Source: Actinosynnema sp040640215 (GTDB taxonomy: Bacteria; Actinomycetota; Actinomycetes; Mycobacteriales; Pseudonocardiaceae). Taken from it: 64,000 bases of DNA. The stretch is taken from positions 310,001 to 374,000 of the forward strand of contig NZ_JBFABG010000007.1 in NCBI RefSeq assembly GCF_040640215.1, given 5' to 3'. The notes under the pieces are model-generated. The model saw only the letters and a program-made list of their open reading frames with translations. It was not told where the DNA came from and ran no database searches. Of the stretch, positions 16,868 through 25,369 are shown piece by piece. Both the position numbers and the translations under genes were made by a program. Position 1 is the first letter of the stretch, and each line of letters starts with the position of its first letter.

Positions 16868-17992
16868 TCACCGCGACGGCGACCAGTACAGCAGCGGCCC
16901 CCACGGCAACGGCGTCGCCTCCTTCACGATCGCGGCCTGCACCTGGGCCGGGGTCGCGGTCGGGTTGCGTTGCAGGTACCGCAGCGCGACCCCGGACACG
17001 AAGCCCGTCGACATCGACGTGCCGCTGAGCGTGTTGGTCGCCGTGTCGCCGGTGTGCCACGCCGACGCGATGTTCTGGCCCGGCGCGTAGACGTCCACGA
17101 CCTTGCCGAAGTTGGAGAACGTCGTCTTGGTGTCGGTGGCGGTCGACGACCCGGACGTGATCGCCTCGACCACCCGCGCCGGCGACGAGTTGACCGCGTC
17201 GGCGTTGCTGCCGCCCGCCGTCACCGAGGCCGTGACCCCGGAGCGGATCAACGCGAGCACCGCGTCGTCCAGCGCCGTGGACACGCCACCACCGAGGCTC
17301 AGGTTCGCCACCGCGGGCTTCACGGCGTTGCGCGCCACCCAGTCGATGCCCGCGACGACGCCCGCCGTCGTGCCGCTGCCCGAGCCGTTGAGCACCCGCA
17401 CGCCGCACACCCTGGCCTGCTTCGCCACCCCGTAGGTCTTGCCCGCGACCAGGCCGGCCACGTGCGTGCCGTGGCCGTTGTCGTCCTGCGCGACGTTGTC
17501 GTTGTCGACCGCGTCCCACCCGTTGCAGGCCCGGCCGCCGAACTCCTGGTGGGAGGTCCGGATGCCGGTGTCGATCACGTACGCGGTGGTGCCGCGCCCG
17601 GTGGTGGTGTAGCTGTACCCGGTGTCGACCGGCAGCTTCCGCTGGTCGATCCGGTCGAGCCCCCAGGGCGCGTTCTGCTGCGTCGAGTGCGCCCGCACCA
17701 CCTGGTCCTGCTCGACGTACTCGACCGCCGGGTCGGCGGCCAACCGCCGCGCCTCGGCCGCGCCGAGCTTCGCCGAGAACCCCCGGAACGGTCCGGAGAA
17801 CACCCGGTCGACGCCGGCGAACCGCGCCGTCACGTCACCGAGCGCCGCGACGTCCTTCAGCTTCACGAGGTAGCTGCCGGGCACCGCGGACGCGGAATTC
17901 GCGTGCAGCACCGCGCCTTCGGCCTGTGCCGGTGTCGACACGGCCCCCAGGGCCAGGGCGGTGACGCCCAGGCCGACCACTAGTGTGCGCAT
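16868..17992 (-). CDS. Secreted subtilase homologue lacking the oxyanion-hole Asn
   Basis: 374 aa with a Sec signal (about 1-24, ends PAQA), an I9 propeptide (about 38-100) and an S8 domain. Triad residues are present: D141 (VIDTGI), H177 (NGHGTHVAG) and S326 (SGTSMSTGFVSG). However, the oxyanion segment reads SVTAGGSN, so the essential Asn is Gly261. The motif after Ser is STGFVSG instead of ATPHVAG, and ITVG is replaced by ITSG. The C-terminus ends EATPLPWGPLLYWSPSR, unlike the canonical paralogues. It may be a weak protease, a binding decoy or an inhibitor. Closest relative is the next gene. Confidence 0.9.
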   Translation of the reverse strand: MRTLVVGLGVTALALGAVSTPAQAEGAVLHANSASAVPGSYLVKLKDVAALGDVTARFAGVDRVFSGPFRGFSAKLGAAEARRLAADPAVEYVEQDQVVRAHSTQQNAPWGLDRIDQRKLPVDTGYSYTTTGRGTTAYVIDTGIRTSHQEFGGRACNGWDAVDNDNVAQDDNGHGTHVAGLVAGKTYGVAKQARVCGVRVLNGSGSGTTAGVVAGIDWVARNAVKPAVANLSLGGGVSTALDDAVLALIRSGVTASVTAGGSNADAVNSSPARVVEAITSGSSTATDTKTTFSNFGKVVDVYAPGQNIASAWHTGDTATNTLSGTSMSTGFVSGVALRYLQRNPTATPAQVQAAIVKEATPLPWGPLLYWSPSR

Positions 17993-18041
17993 GGCTGTTT
18001 TCCTTTGCAGGGAGAGGAATCCCGGGTTGACGGGACCGGTG

Positions 18042-19235
18042 TCACCTCGTGGGCGACCAGTGCAGGAGCCGCCCCCAGGGCAGCGGCGTCGCCTCGTTCA
18101 CGAGTTCCGCGTGCACCTGGGCCGGTGACGCGGTGGGGTTGTGCTGGAGGTACCGCACGGCCACCCCGGACACGAAGCCCGTCGACATCGACGTGCCGCT
18201 CAGGGTGTTGGTCGCGGTGTCGGAGGTGTGCCACGCGGCGGTGATCCCGATGCCCGGCGCGAACAGGTCGACGGCCGGGCCGTGGTTGGAGAACGCCGCG
18301 CGCGCGTCGGTCCGCGTGGACGAACCGGACACCAGCGCTTCGACGACCCGCGCGGGCGAGGTGTCGACCACGCCGCCGCCGCTGCCACCGGCCGTCACCG
18401 ACGCCGTCACCCCGGAGCGGATCATCGCCCGCACCGCGTCGTCCAACGCGGTGGACACCCCGCCGCCGAGGCTGAAGTTGGCCACCGCGGGCTTGCGCGC
18501 GTTGCGGGTCACCCAGTCCACGCCCGCGATCACGCCGGCCGTGGTGCCGCTGCCCTGGCCGTTGAGCACCCGCACGGCACCCACGGCGACGCCCTTGGCC
18601 ACGCCGTGCACGCGGCCCGCGATGACGCCCGCCACGTGCGTGCCGTGACCGTTGTCGTCCTGGGCGACGGTGTCGCCGTCCACCGCGTCCCACGCGTGGA
18701 ACGCCCGGCCGCCGAATTCCCGGTGCGTCGTCCGGACCCCGGTGTCGATCACGTACACCGTGACCCGCTCGCCGTTCGAGCTGTAGCCGTACCCGGTGTC
18801 CAGCGGCAGGTTCCGCTGGTCGATCCGGTCGAGCCCCCAGGGCGGGTCGTGCTGCGTGGTCGGCGACGACGCCCCCGGCCCGGCGGACGCGCCGGGAGCC
18901 GCCGAGTGGGCCCGCACGACCTGGTCCTGCTCGACGTACTCGACCGCCGGGTCGGCGGCCAGCCGGCGGGCCTGGCGCTCGCTCAACCGGGCCGCGACAC
19001 CGTGGAACGGCCCGGCGAACACCCGGTCGACGCCGGTGATCCGCGAGCCGAGCGCCGCCACCGGTGCGCCGTCCTTGAGCTTGACCAGGTAGCTGCCCGG
19101 CACCGCCCGCGCCGAGCCGGCGTGCCGCACCTCGCCCTCCGGCGCGGCCGACACCGGCGTGGCCACGACCGCGACGAGCAGCGCGGCGGCGACCAGGGCG
19201 GGCGGCAGCACGCGCGTTCCCCTCTGTGTGCGCAT
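18042..19235 (-). CDS. Secreted subtilase homologue lacking the oxyanion-hole Asn (second copy)
   Basis: 397 aa with signal peptide (about 1-31, ends PVSAA), I9 propeptide (about 46-109), an extra Ala/Pro/Ser-rich linker (about 111-128) and S8 domain. D164, H200 and S349 are intact, but the oxyanion Asn is again Gly (G284 in SVTAGGSGG). The Ser loop reads SGTSMSTGFVSG, as in the neighbour at 16868. Both end with an EATPLPWG-type tail. The shared substitutions show that these two form a subgroup kept side by side between canonical subtilases. Confidence 0.9.
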   Translation of the reverse strand: MRTQRGTRVLPPALVAAALLVAVVATPVSAAPEGEVRHAGSARAVPGSYLVKLKDGAPVAALGSRITGVDRVFAGPFHGVAARLSERQARRLAADPAVEYVEQDQVVRAHSAAPGASAGPGASSPTTQHDPPWGLDRIDQRNLPLDTGYGYSSNGERVTVYVIDTGVRTTHREFGGRAFHAWDAVDGDTVAQDDNGHGTHVAGVIAGRVHGVAKGVAVGAVRVLNGQGSGTTAGVIAGVDWVTRNARKPAVANFSLGGGVSTALDDAVRAMIRSGVTASVTAGGSGGGVVDTSPARVVEALVSGSSTRTDARAAFSNHGPAVDLFAPGIGITAAWHTSDTATNTLSGTSMSTGFVSGVAVRYLQHNPTASPAQVHAELVNEATPLPWGRLLHWSPTR

Positions 19236-19257
19236 GAGTGCTTCCTTCGCGGGAACG

Positions 19258-19296
19258 GGGAGAACCCCGGCGCGGGTCGCGCGCCGGGGTTCTCCC
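19258..19296. terminator. Strong hairpin between subtilase genes 3 and 4
   Basis: Perfect 17-bp stem (19258-19274 with 19280-19296, core GAGAACCCCGGCGCG) and 5-nt loop GGTCG. It lies just after the fourth subtilase gene (minus strand) and before the start of the third, so these two genes are probably separate transcription units. No U-tract. Confidence 0.65.
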
Positions 19297-19308
19297 GCAC
19301 GGGGAGCG

Positions 19309-20475
<1,167 letters not shown>

Positions 20476-20817
20476 ACTCGTGTCCGTTCTTCGCAGGGAA
20501 CGGTCGTCGGACTCCCGCGAGCGGCAGGGAGCGGGGCCGCGACCGCGCGGGGTGTGCCAGACATCACCCCACGTCTTCGAGGCTATGCGGCGGTTCGGGT
20601 ACCGGGAAGCGACCAGACGTCCCAGTGCGGGTGGGACGATCGCCCGGACCGCGCCTTCACAGCGCTGCTGTTAATGAGAATTCAAACATTCCACGGCCGA
20701 CCGGATTTTGCCCGCCGATTCGGTTAAATTCACGTCGGGAAACCCGATCGGCTGTACCCCTGGGAGGATTTCCCACGATAACGTCGCTCGCCTTGTCCTC
20801 GGGAGAACGGAGCGGAG
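20476..20817. other. 342-bp divergent intergenic region
   Basis: No gene. It lies between the divergent subtilase (minus) and HTH-like (plus) genes and has a locally A/T-richer stretch at about 20670-20780, likely holding promoters. A small inverted repeat CCGTTC/GAACGG sits about 10-30 bp upstream of the subtilase start. CGGAGCGGAG just before 20818 serves as the SD of the plus-strand gene. Confidence 0.5.
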
Positions 20818-21780
20818 ATGCCTACGCCAGTCGTCGGACCGGAATCGCGGGTGCGCGATCCCCGACGCATCGACGCAGGAGCGGACCCCTTCGCGGACGC
20901 ATTGCGATCGGCGATCCGCGCGAAAGGGCTCAGCCTGGAACGCATCCAGCACAAGCTGCGGTCACGCGGCGTGGCGGTCAGCATCGCCGCGCTGAGCTAC
21001 TGGCAGTCGGGGCGACGCCGACCGGAGCGGCCCGACTCGCTGACCGCGGTCGGCCACCTGGAGGAGATCCTGGAGGTCGGCGAAGGCGGCCTGAGCACCC
21101 TGCTGGGCCCACCTCGACCACGCGGGAAGGCACGACCCCGGATGCGGTTGGCCGGTCCCGAGGGGTGGGCCCACGCGAGCGACTACGAGTCCGTGGCCGA
21201 ACTGCTGGCGGACGTGGACACCACCACCGATCAGGACCTGACCCGGCTCAGCCTGCGGGACCAGGTGGAGCTGGCGATGGACGGCAGCACCCGCCGGGTG
21301 CGGTCGCGGCAGGTGCTGCGCGCCGAGCGGGCGGGGGTGGACCGGGTGCTGCTGGGCTACGACACCCGGCTGCCCGGCGACCCGCTGCCCGTCATCGGCA
21401 CGCTGCGCTCGTGCAGACTGGGGCGGGTCTCCGCCGACCCGCGCAACGGTCTGATGATCGCCGAGCTGTTGTTCGACCGGCCGCTGCGCAGGGGAGAGCG
21501 CACCGCCGTGGAGTACGAGCTCATCCACGTCGCGCCGCACCACCCGACCTACGACAACACCCACTCGCGCCGCTTCCGGCACCCGGTCCGGGAGTACGTG
21601 CTGGAAGTCCGGTACGACTCGCGGTGCCGCCCGATCCGGTGCGAGCAGTTCACGACCGACCTCTCCGGTGGCCAACCCGCCGACGTGCGCGAAACCCCGG
21701 TGGACACCTGGGGCTACGCGTACGCCGTCGCCCTGGACTTCGGTCCGGGAGTGGTCGGACTCCGCTGGCAGTGGACCTGA
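20818..21780 (+). CDS. Putative HTH (XRE-like) protein of unknown function
   Basis: 320 aa from ATG 20818, which has an SD overlapping GGAGCGGAG. Residues about 24-75 (ADALRSAIRAKGLSLERIQ ... VSIAALSYWQSGRRRPERP) look like a lambda-repressor-type helix-turn-helix. The remaining ~230 residues (LRDQVELAMDGS, LLFDRPLRRGERTAVEYEL, HPVREYVLEVRYD) form a beta-rich region I cannot assign. It could be a cytoplasmic regulator whose C-terminal part binds a ligand. Its 3' end abuts the acyl-CoA dehydrogenase remnant. Confidence 0.7.
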   Translation: MPTPVVGPESRVRDPRRIDAGADPFADALRSAIRAKGLSLERIQHKLRSRGVAVSIAALSYWQSGRRRPERPDSLTAVGHLEEILEVGEGGLSTLLGPPRPRGKARPRMRLAGPEGWAHASDYESVAELLADVDTTTDQDLTRLSLRDQVELAMDGSTRRVRSRQVLRAERAGVDRVLLGYDTRLPGDPLPVIGTLRSCRLGRVSADPRNGLMIAELLFDRPLRRGERTAVEYELIHVAPHHPTYDNTHSRRFRHPVREYVLEVRYDSRCRPIRCEQFTTDLSGGQPADVRETPVDTWGYAYAVALDFGPGVVGLRWQWT

Positions 21781-21784
21781 TCCA

Positions 21785-22452
21785 GTAGGAGCGCGGCAGC
21801 CCGAGGGTGTGCTGCGCCACGAAGTTCAGGATCATCTCGCGGCTCACCGGGGCGATCCGGGACAGCCGGGACGCGGCGAGCGGGGCACCGAGTCCGTACT
21901 CGGACACCGGCCCGTTCCCGCCGTGCACCTGGATGGCCTGGTCCACCACCGCCTCACCCGCCGCGTACTCGGCCATGTCGGCCGCCTCACCCGCAGCCCG
22001 GTCTTCTCCGGCGTCGTAGAGAGCCGCGGCCTTCCGGGTCATCAGCCGAGCGGGTTCGACCTGGAGCGCGCACTGCGCCAACGGGTGCGCGACGCCCTGG
22101 TGCGCGCCGATCGGCGTGTCCCGCACCGCACGGGTGCGGGCGCAGTCGGTCGCCTGGCCGAGCGCGCGGCGGGCCAGGCCGGTGGCGAAGGAGGCCACCA
22201 CGACCCGTTCCGGGTCGAGCCCCGCGAAGAGCTGGGCCAACCCGGCGTCCTCGGCCCCCACCAGCGCGTCCGTCGGCACGACCACCGGCGACGGCGTCGG
22301 CCGCCGCCCGGGTTCGCGAACGCCATCCTGGTCGTGCCGTCCGCGAACCCGGGCAGCCACCGCCGCCGCACTCCTCCGGCACGGTCACGCCCAGGTAGCC
22401 CAGCCGCCCCGCGCACCGCCCGCCGCTCGTCGCTCTCCACGAAGTCCGTCAC
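21785..22452 (-). pseudogene. Acyl-CoA dehydrogenase remnant
   Basis: The GTG at 22452 (MTDFVESDERRAVRG) overlaps the TGA of the upstream remnant as GTGA. The family sequence then jumps between frames: TVPEECGGGG (about 22388), GFADGTTRMAFANPGG (about 22340), then a long in-frame part from about 22300 to 21785. That part includes ARLMTRKAAALYDAG, QAIQVHGGNGPVSEYGLG and MILNFVAQHTLGLPRSY. Roughly half of the N-terminal and middle domains are deleted. At the normal stop position a TGG follows Tyr. Broken beyond function. Confidence 0.85.
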
Positions 22453-23318
22453 GACCGGTCCTCCACCCCGACCGGTCCCGCCGCCGGCTCCACCACGGCG
22501 AGCACGTCGACCCGCTCCCCCGCCGCCACGAGGACTTCGGCGACCGTGCCGCCGGTCGTGGCGAGCACCGGACGACGGTGCCCGGGACCGGGGCTCCGGT
22601 CCCGCCCTCGATCACCCGGGGACCCGGCTCGGGGAACCTCGTGCACGGCCACCCGCACGGTCCGCCGCACCCCGTCCCGCTCCAGCACGACTGCGCTGCG
22701 TGACGTCGACACCACGTGCACGCCGGGATCGGTCACCACCCCGCGCCGGGTGTGCCGGTAGGCCACTCCCACGGTTTCACCGTGGAATTCGAACACGGTT
22801 TTCTGCGGTTGGGACGGAAGATTCCGCCACCCGAGCGGTGGGTTCGTCCGACGAATTGCGGTCAGCTCCAACGCGGCGGCCGGCGCGGCCGGCCGAACGT
22901 CCACCACCGGGGGTTCGGTGAGCCCGTGCCGGTCCAGGAACCCGGTGTGGGTGGCACCGGCGGCGAAGGCCGGATGGCGCAACACCCGCACGAGAAGTTC
23001 GCGGTTGGCGACCAACCCGTGCGGGACCGACCGGTCCAGTGCGGTGACCGGTTTGCGAATCACGGCTTTCCGGGTCGGTGCCGACGCGATGACCTTGGCC
23101 GACAGGGGGTCGTAGTGCACCCCGACCACGCTGCCGTCCTCCACACCGCTGTCGGTTCTTACGCCGTCCGGCACGTGGAAGCGGTGCAGGGTGCCGGTCG
23201 ACGGCCGCCAGTCGTGCGCCGGGTCTTCCGCACAGAGGCGGACTTCCTCCAGCAGCGGTTCGCAGAAGACCGCACCGTCGCCGAACGCGGCTTCGGCTTC
23301 CCGCCGCGCCGAGGCCAC
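22449..23318 (-). pseudogene. Acyl-CoA carboxylase alpha-subunit (biotin carboxylase) remnant
   Basis: It starts mid-domain (MASARREAEAAFGDGAVFCEPLLEE). It then jumps, without the ATP-grasp catalytic region of about 150 residues, to VRLCAEDPAHDWRPSTGTLHRF, VGVHYDPLSAKVIASAPTR and HTGFLDRHGL. The C-terminal biotinyl domain is present in outline (VLATTGGTVAEVLVAAGERV), but the EAMKM biotin-lysine motif is replaced by VEPAAGP. With the coupled acyl-CoA dehydrogenase remnant it resembles the AccA1/FadE19-type leucine or branched-acyl catabolism operon. The reading frame stays open although the protein cannot work. Confidence 0.85.
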
Positions 23319-23447
23319 CCGGTCAGCCGGCTCGTCCGCCGAACGGCGAGCACGGCGGAGGGGCGGGCTCCTATGGGAATCCCGCCCCTCCGGATCAGCC
23401 CGGGTCGTCCGGGCCGGCGTGCGCCCCGGTCGCGGACGCGCCCGCCG

Positions 23448-23849
23448 TCACCAGCCGCCCTGGACCATGGTCTGGAACAGCCACCGGCCGTCCTTCTTCA
23501 CCAGCAGGTCGCCGTACCGCGCGACCTGCGAGAACTCCCCCACCGTGATGGTCGCGTCGGTGACCACGAACACGAGGCCGGCGTTGAGGAAGATCGGCGT
23601 CCGCACCGACTCCATCCCGACCTCGCCGTCGCCGAGCTGCTCGGCCATGTCCTTGAGGAACCGCGCGCGGTCCCACGACTCGGCCGACCCGTCGGTCACC
23701 GCGTTGACCGGGAACAGCGCCATCCCGGCCATCGCCTCGACGTCCTTCGCCACCGCCAGCGCGTCCCACCGCGCGAACCACTCCAACACACCCGAGACGT
23801 CGTCGTCGGTCGGCACGAACCCAGCCCCGCTACCCGGCACAGCACTCAT
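23448..23849 (-). CDS. SnoaL/DUF4440-like small protein
   Basis: 133 aa from ATG 23849. A cone-shaped alpha+beta barrel of the NTF2-like superfamily is suggested by VSGVLEWFARWDALAVAKDVEAM at the N-terminus and VARYGDLLVKKDGRWLFQTM at the end, typical of SnoaL/ketosteroid-isomerase-like proteins. Ligand or reaction unknown. The start lies 7 nt after TACGAT (minus strand) without an SD, so the transcript may be leaderless; a second in-frame ATG at 23858 lies within the same element. A perfect GTAC palindrome sits just upstream. Confidence 0.8.
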   Translation of the reverse strand: MSAVPGSGAGFVPTDDDVSGVLEWFARWDALAVAKDVEAMAGMALFPVNAVTDGSAESWDRARFLKDMAEQLGDGEVGMESVRTPIFLNAGLVFVVTDATITVGEFSQVARYGDLLVKKDGRWLFQTMVQGGW

Positions 23850-23851
23850 GT

Positions 23852-23878
23852 CGTACATCGTACCGTACGACGTACGGT
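23852..23878. promoter_or_regulatory. GTAC palindrome operator upstream of the SnoaL-like gene
   Basis: ACCGTACGACGTACGGT (23862-23878) is a perfect 8-bp inverted repeat around one base. Two further GTAC units at 23852 and 23860 extend the pattern. It covers the predicted -10 (23857-23862, minus strand), so a bound repressor would block transcription. No regulator gene is adjacent. The only similar cluster in the window lies before the ArsR/MFS pair at 54.1 kb. Confidence 0.55.
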
Positions 23879-24027
23879 GACTGCTGGAGCCCGGTCCGGC
23901 AACCCCCGGCCGGGCTTTGACGTGCGCCACAACCGCTGGTCCGAGGGGTTGGTGCCACCACCGCCGGGTACTCGCCGGGGAGTGGCCGGCCGCTGATCGG
24001 ACCGGCCCACGTGCGGAGAGAGGTCTC

Positions 24028-25332
24028 GTGTCGGGTTCCGGTGCCGTGGTCTACACCAGTGTCGGTGTCGCCACCCTCATGGCCGCTCTGCTGCCCCGGG
24101 TACTGGGTCGGTTGCCGATCTCGATGCCCATGGTGTTCCTGGGCGCGGGCGCGCTCGCGTTCACCACCCTCGACGCACTGCCCGATCCCGACCCCGTGCA
24201 CCACGGGTCCATCACGCTCCACCTGACCGAGCTGTGCGTGATCATCTCCCTGATGGGCGCGGGGCTCGCGCTGAACCGGCCGGTCGGCCTGCGCCGCTGG
24301 TCCACCACCTGGCGGCTGCTGGCCATCACGATGCCGCTCTCCGTGCTCGCCATCGCGCTGCTGGGGTGGGGCGTGCTCGGGTGGAGCGTGGCGTCGTCGG
24401 TGCTGCTCGCGGCGGTGATCGCGCCGACGGACCCGGTGCTCGCCGGCGAGGTCCAGGTCGCCGAGCCCGCGGAGAACCCCGACGACGCCGAGGAGGGCGA
24501 GGACGAGGCGCGGTTCGCGTTGACCTCCGAGGCGGGCCTCAACGACGGCCTGGCGTTCCCGTTCACCTACGCGGCGGTGGCCATCAGCATCGTGGGCGCG
24601 GCCCCGGACGCCTGGCTGCCGCACTGGGTCGCCGTGGACGTGGTGTGGCGGCTCGCGGCCGGCCTCCTGGTCGGGCTGGTCGCCGGGTGGGGGCTGCGCA
24701 AGCTGTTCTTCGCCGCGCCGTCGGAGAAGTTCCGCCTGGCCGAGCACGCGGAGGGGTTCGTGGCGCTCGCCGCGACGTTCCTCGCCTACGGCCTCACCGA
24801 ACTGGTCGGCGGCTACGGCTTCATCGCGGTGTTCGTGTGCGCCTGCACGATCAGGGCGGGCGAGCGGTCCCACGGCTACCACCGCGTCCTGCACCAGTAC
24901 GTCGAGCAGATCGAGCGGATGCTCACCGTGCTGATCATCTTCCTGCTCGGCGGCGCGGCCGTCACCGGCCTGCTGGCGGGCACCGGGTGGCGGGAGGTGC
25001 TGGTGGCGCTGCTCGTCCTCCTCGTCGTGCGGCCGGTGACCGGCCTGGTCGCCCTGGCCCGCGGCAAGACGGGACCGCGCGAGCGGTTCGTCATCTCGTT
25101 CTTCGGCGTGCGGGGTGTCGGGTCGCTGTTCTACGTCGCGTACGCGCTCCAGGCCGGGCAGTTCGTCGATCCGGAGGCGATCTGGCGGGTGGTCGGGCTG
25201 GTCGTGATCGGCTCGATCGTGCTGCACGGGATCACCGCGACCCCGGCCATCAGGTTCCTGGACCGCCTGCGGCTGCGCGCGGCACGGGATCGGCACGGTG
25301 ACCCGGACCAAGCACCGCAGACGCCGGTGTGA
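24028..25332 (+). CDS. Cation/proton antiporter (CPA1, NhaP type)
   Basis: 434 aa. GTG 24028 is chosen for the SD GAGAGAGG just upstream and because the first membrane segment begins there. About 12 hydrophobic segments are visible. Family signatures are VIAPTDPVLA (the ion-binding TDP region) and LTSEAGLNDGLAFPFTYAAVA (the SE-x-x-x-ND motif), plus FFGVRGVGSLFYVAYAL. It exchanges Na+ or K+ for H+ across the membrane. An acidic cytoplasmic stretch (ENPDDAEEGEDEAR) sits between the two motifs. It stands as a single gene. Confidence 0.93.
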   Translation: MSGSGAVVYTSVGVATLMAALLPRVLGRLPISMPMVFLGAGALAFTTLDALPDPDPVHHGSITLHLTELCVIISLMGAGLALNRPVGLRRWSTTWRLLAITMPLSVLAIALLGWGVLGWSVASSVLLAAVIAPTDPVLAGEVQVAEPAENPDDAEEGEDEARFALTSEAGLNDGLAFPFTYAAVAISIVGAAPDAWLPHWVAVDVVWRLAAGLLVGLVAGWGLRKLFFAAPSEKFRLAEHAEGFVALAATFLAYGLTELVGGYGFIAVFVCACTIRAGERSHGYHRVLHQYVEQIERMLTVLIIFLLGGAAVTGLLAGTGWREVLVALLVLLVVRPVTGLVALARGKTGPRERFVISFFGVRGVGSLFYVAYALQAGQFVDPEAIWRVVGLVVIGSIVLHGITATPAIRFLDRLRLRAARDRHGDPDQAPQTPV

Positions 25333-25369
25333 CCGCAGGCCGCCGTGTCCGCGACGTGCTTGCCCCCGG

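Noticed and set aside
22449..23318. Intact biotin-dependent carboxylase subunit
   Set aside because: The frame is open but the ATP-grasp core and EAMKM biotin site are absent; called a pseudogene.
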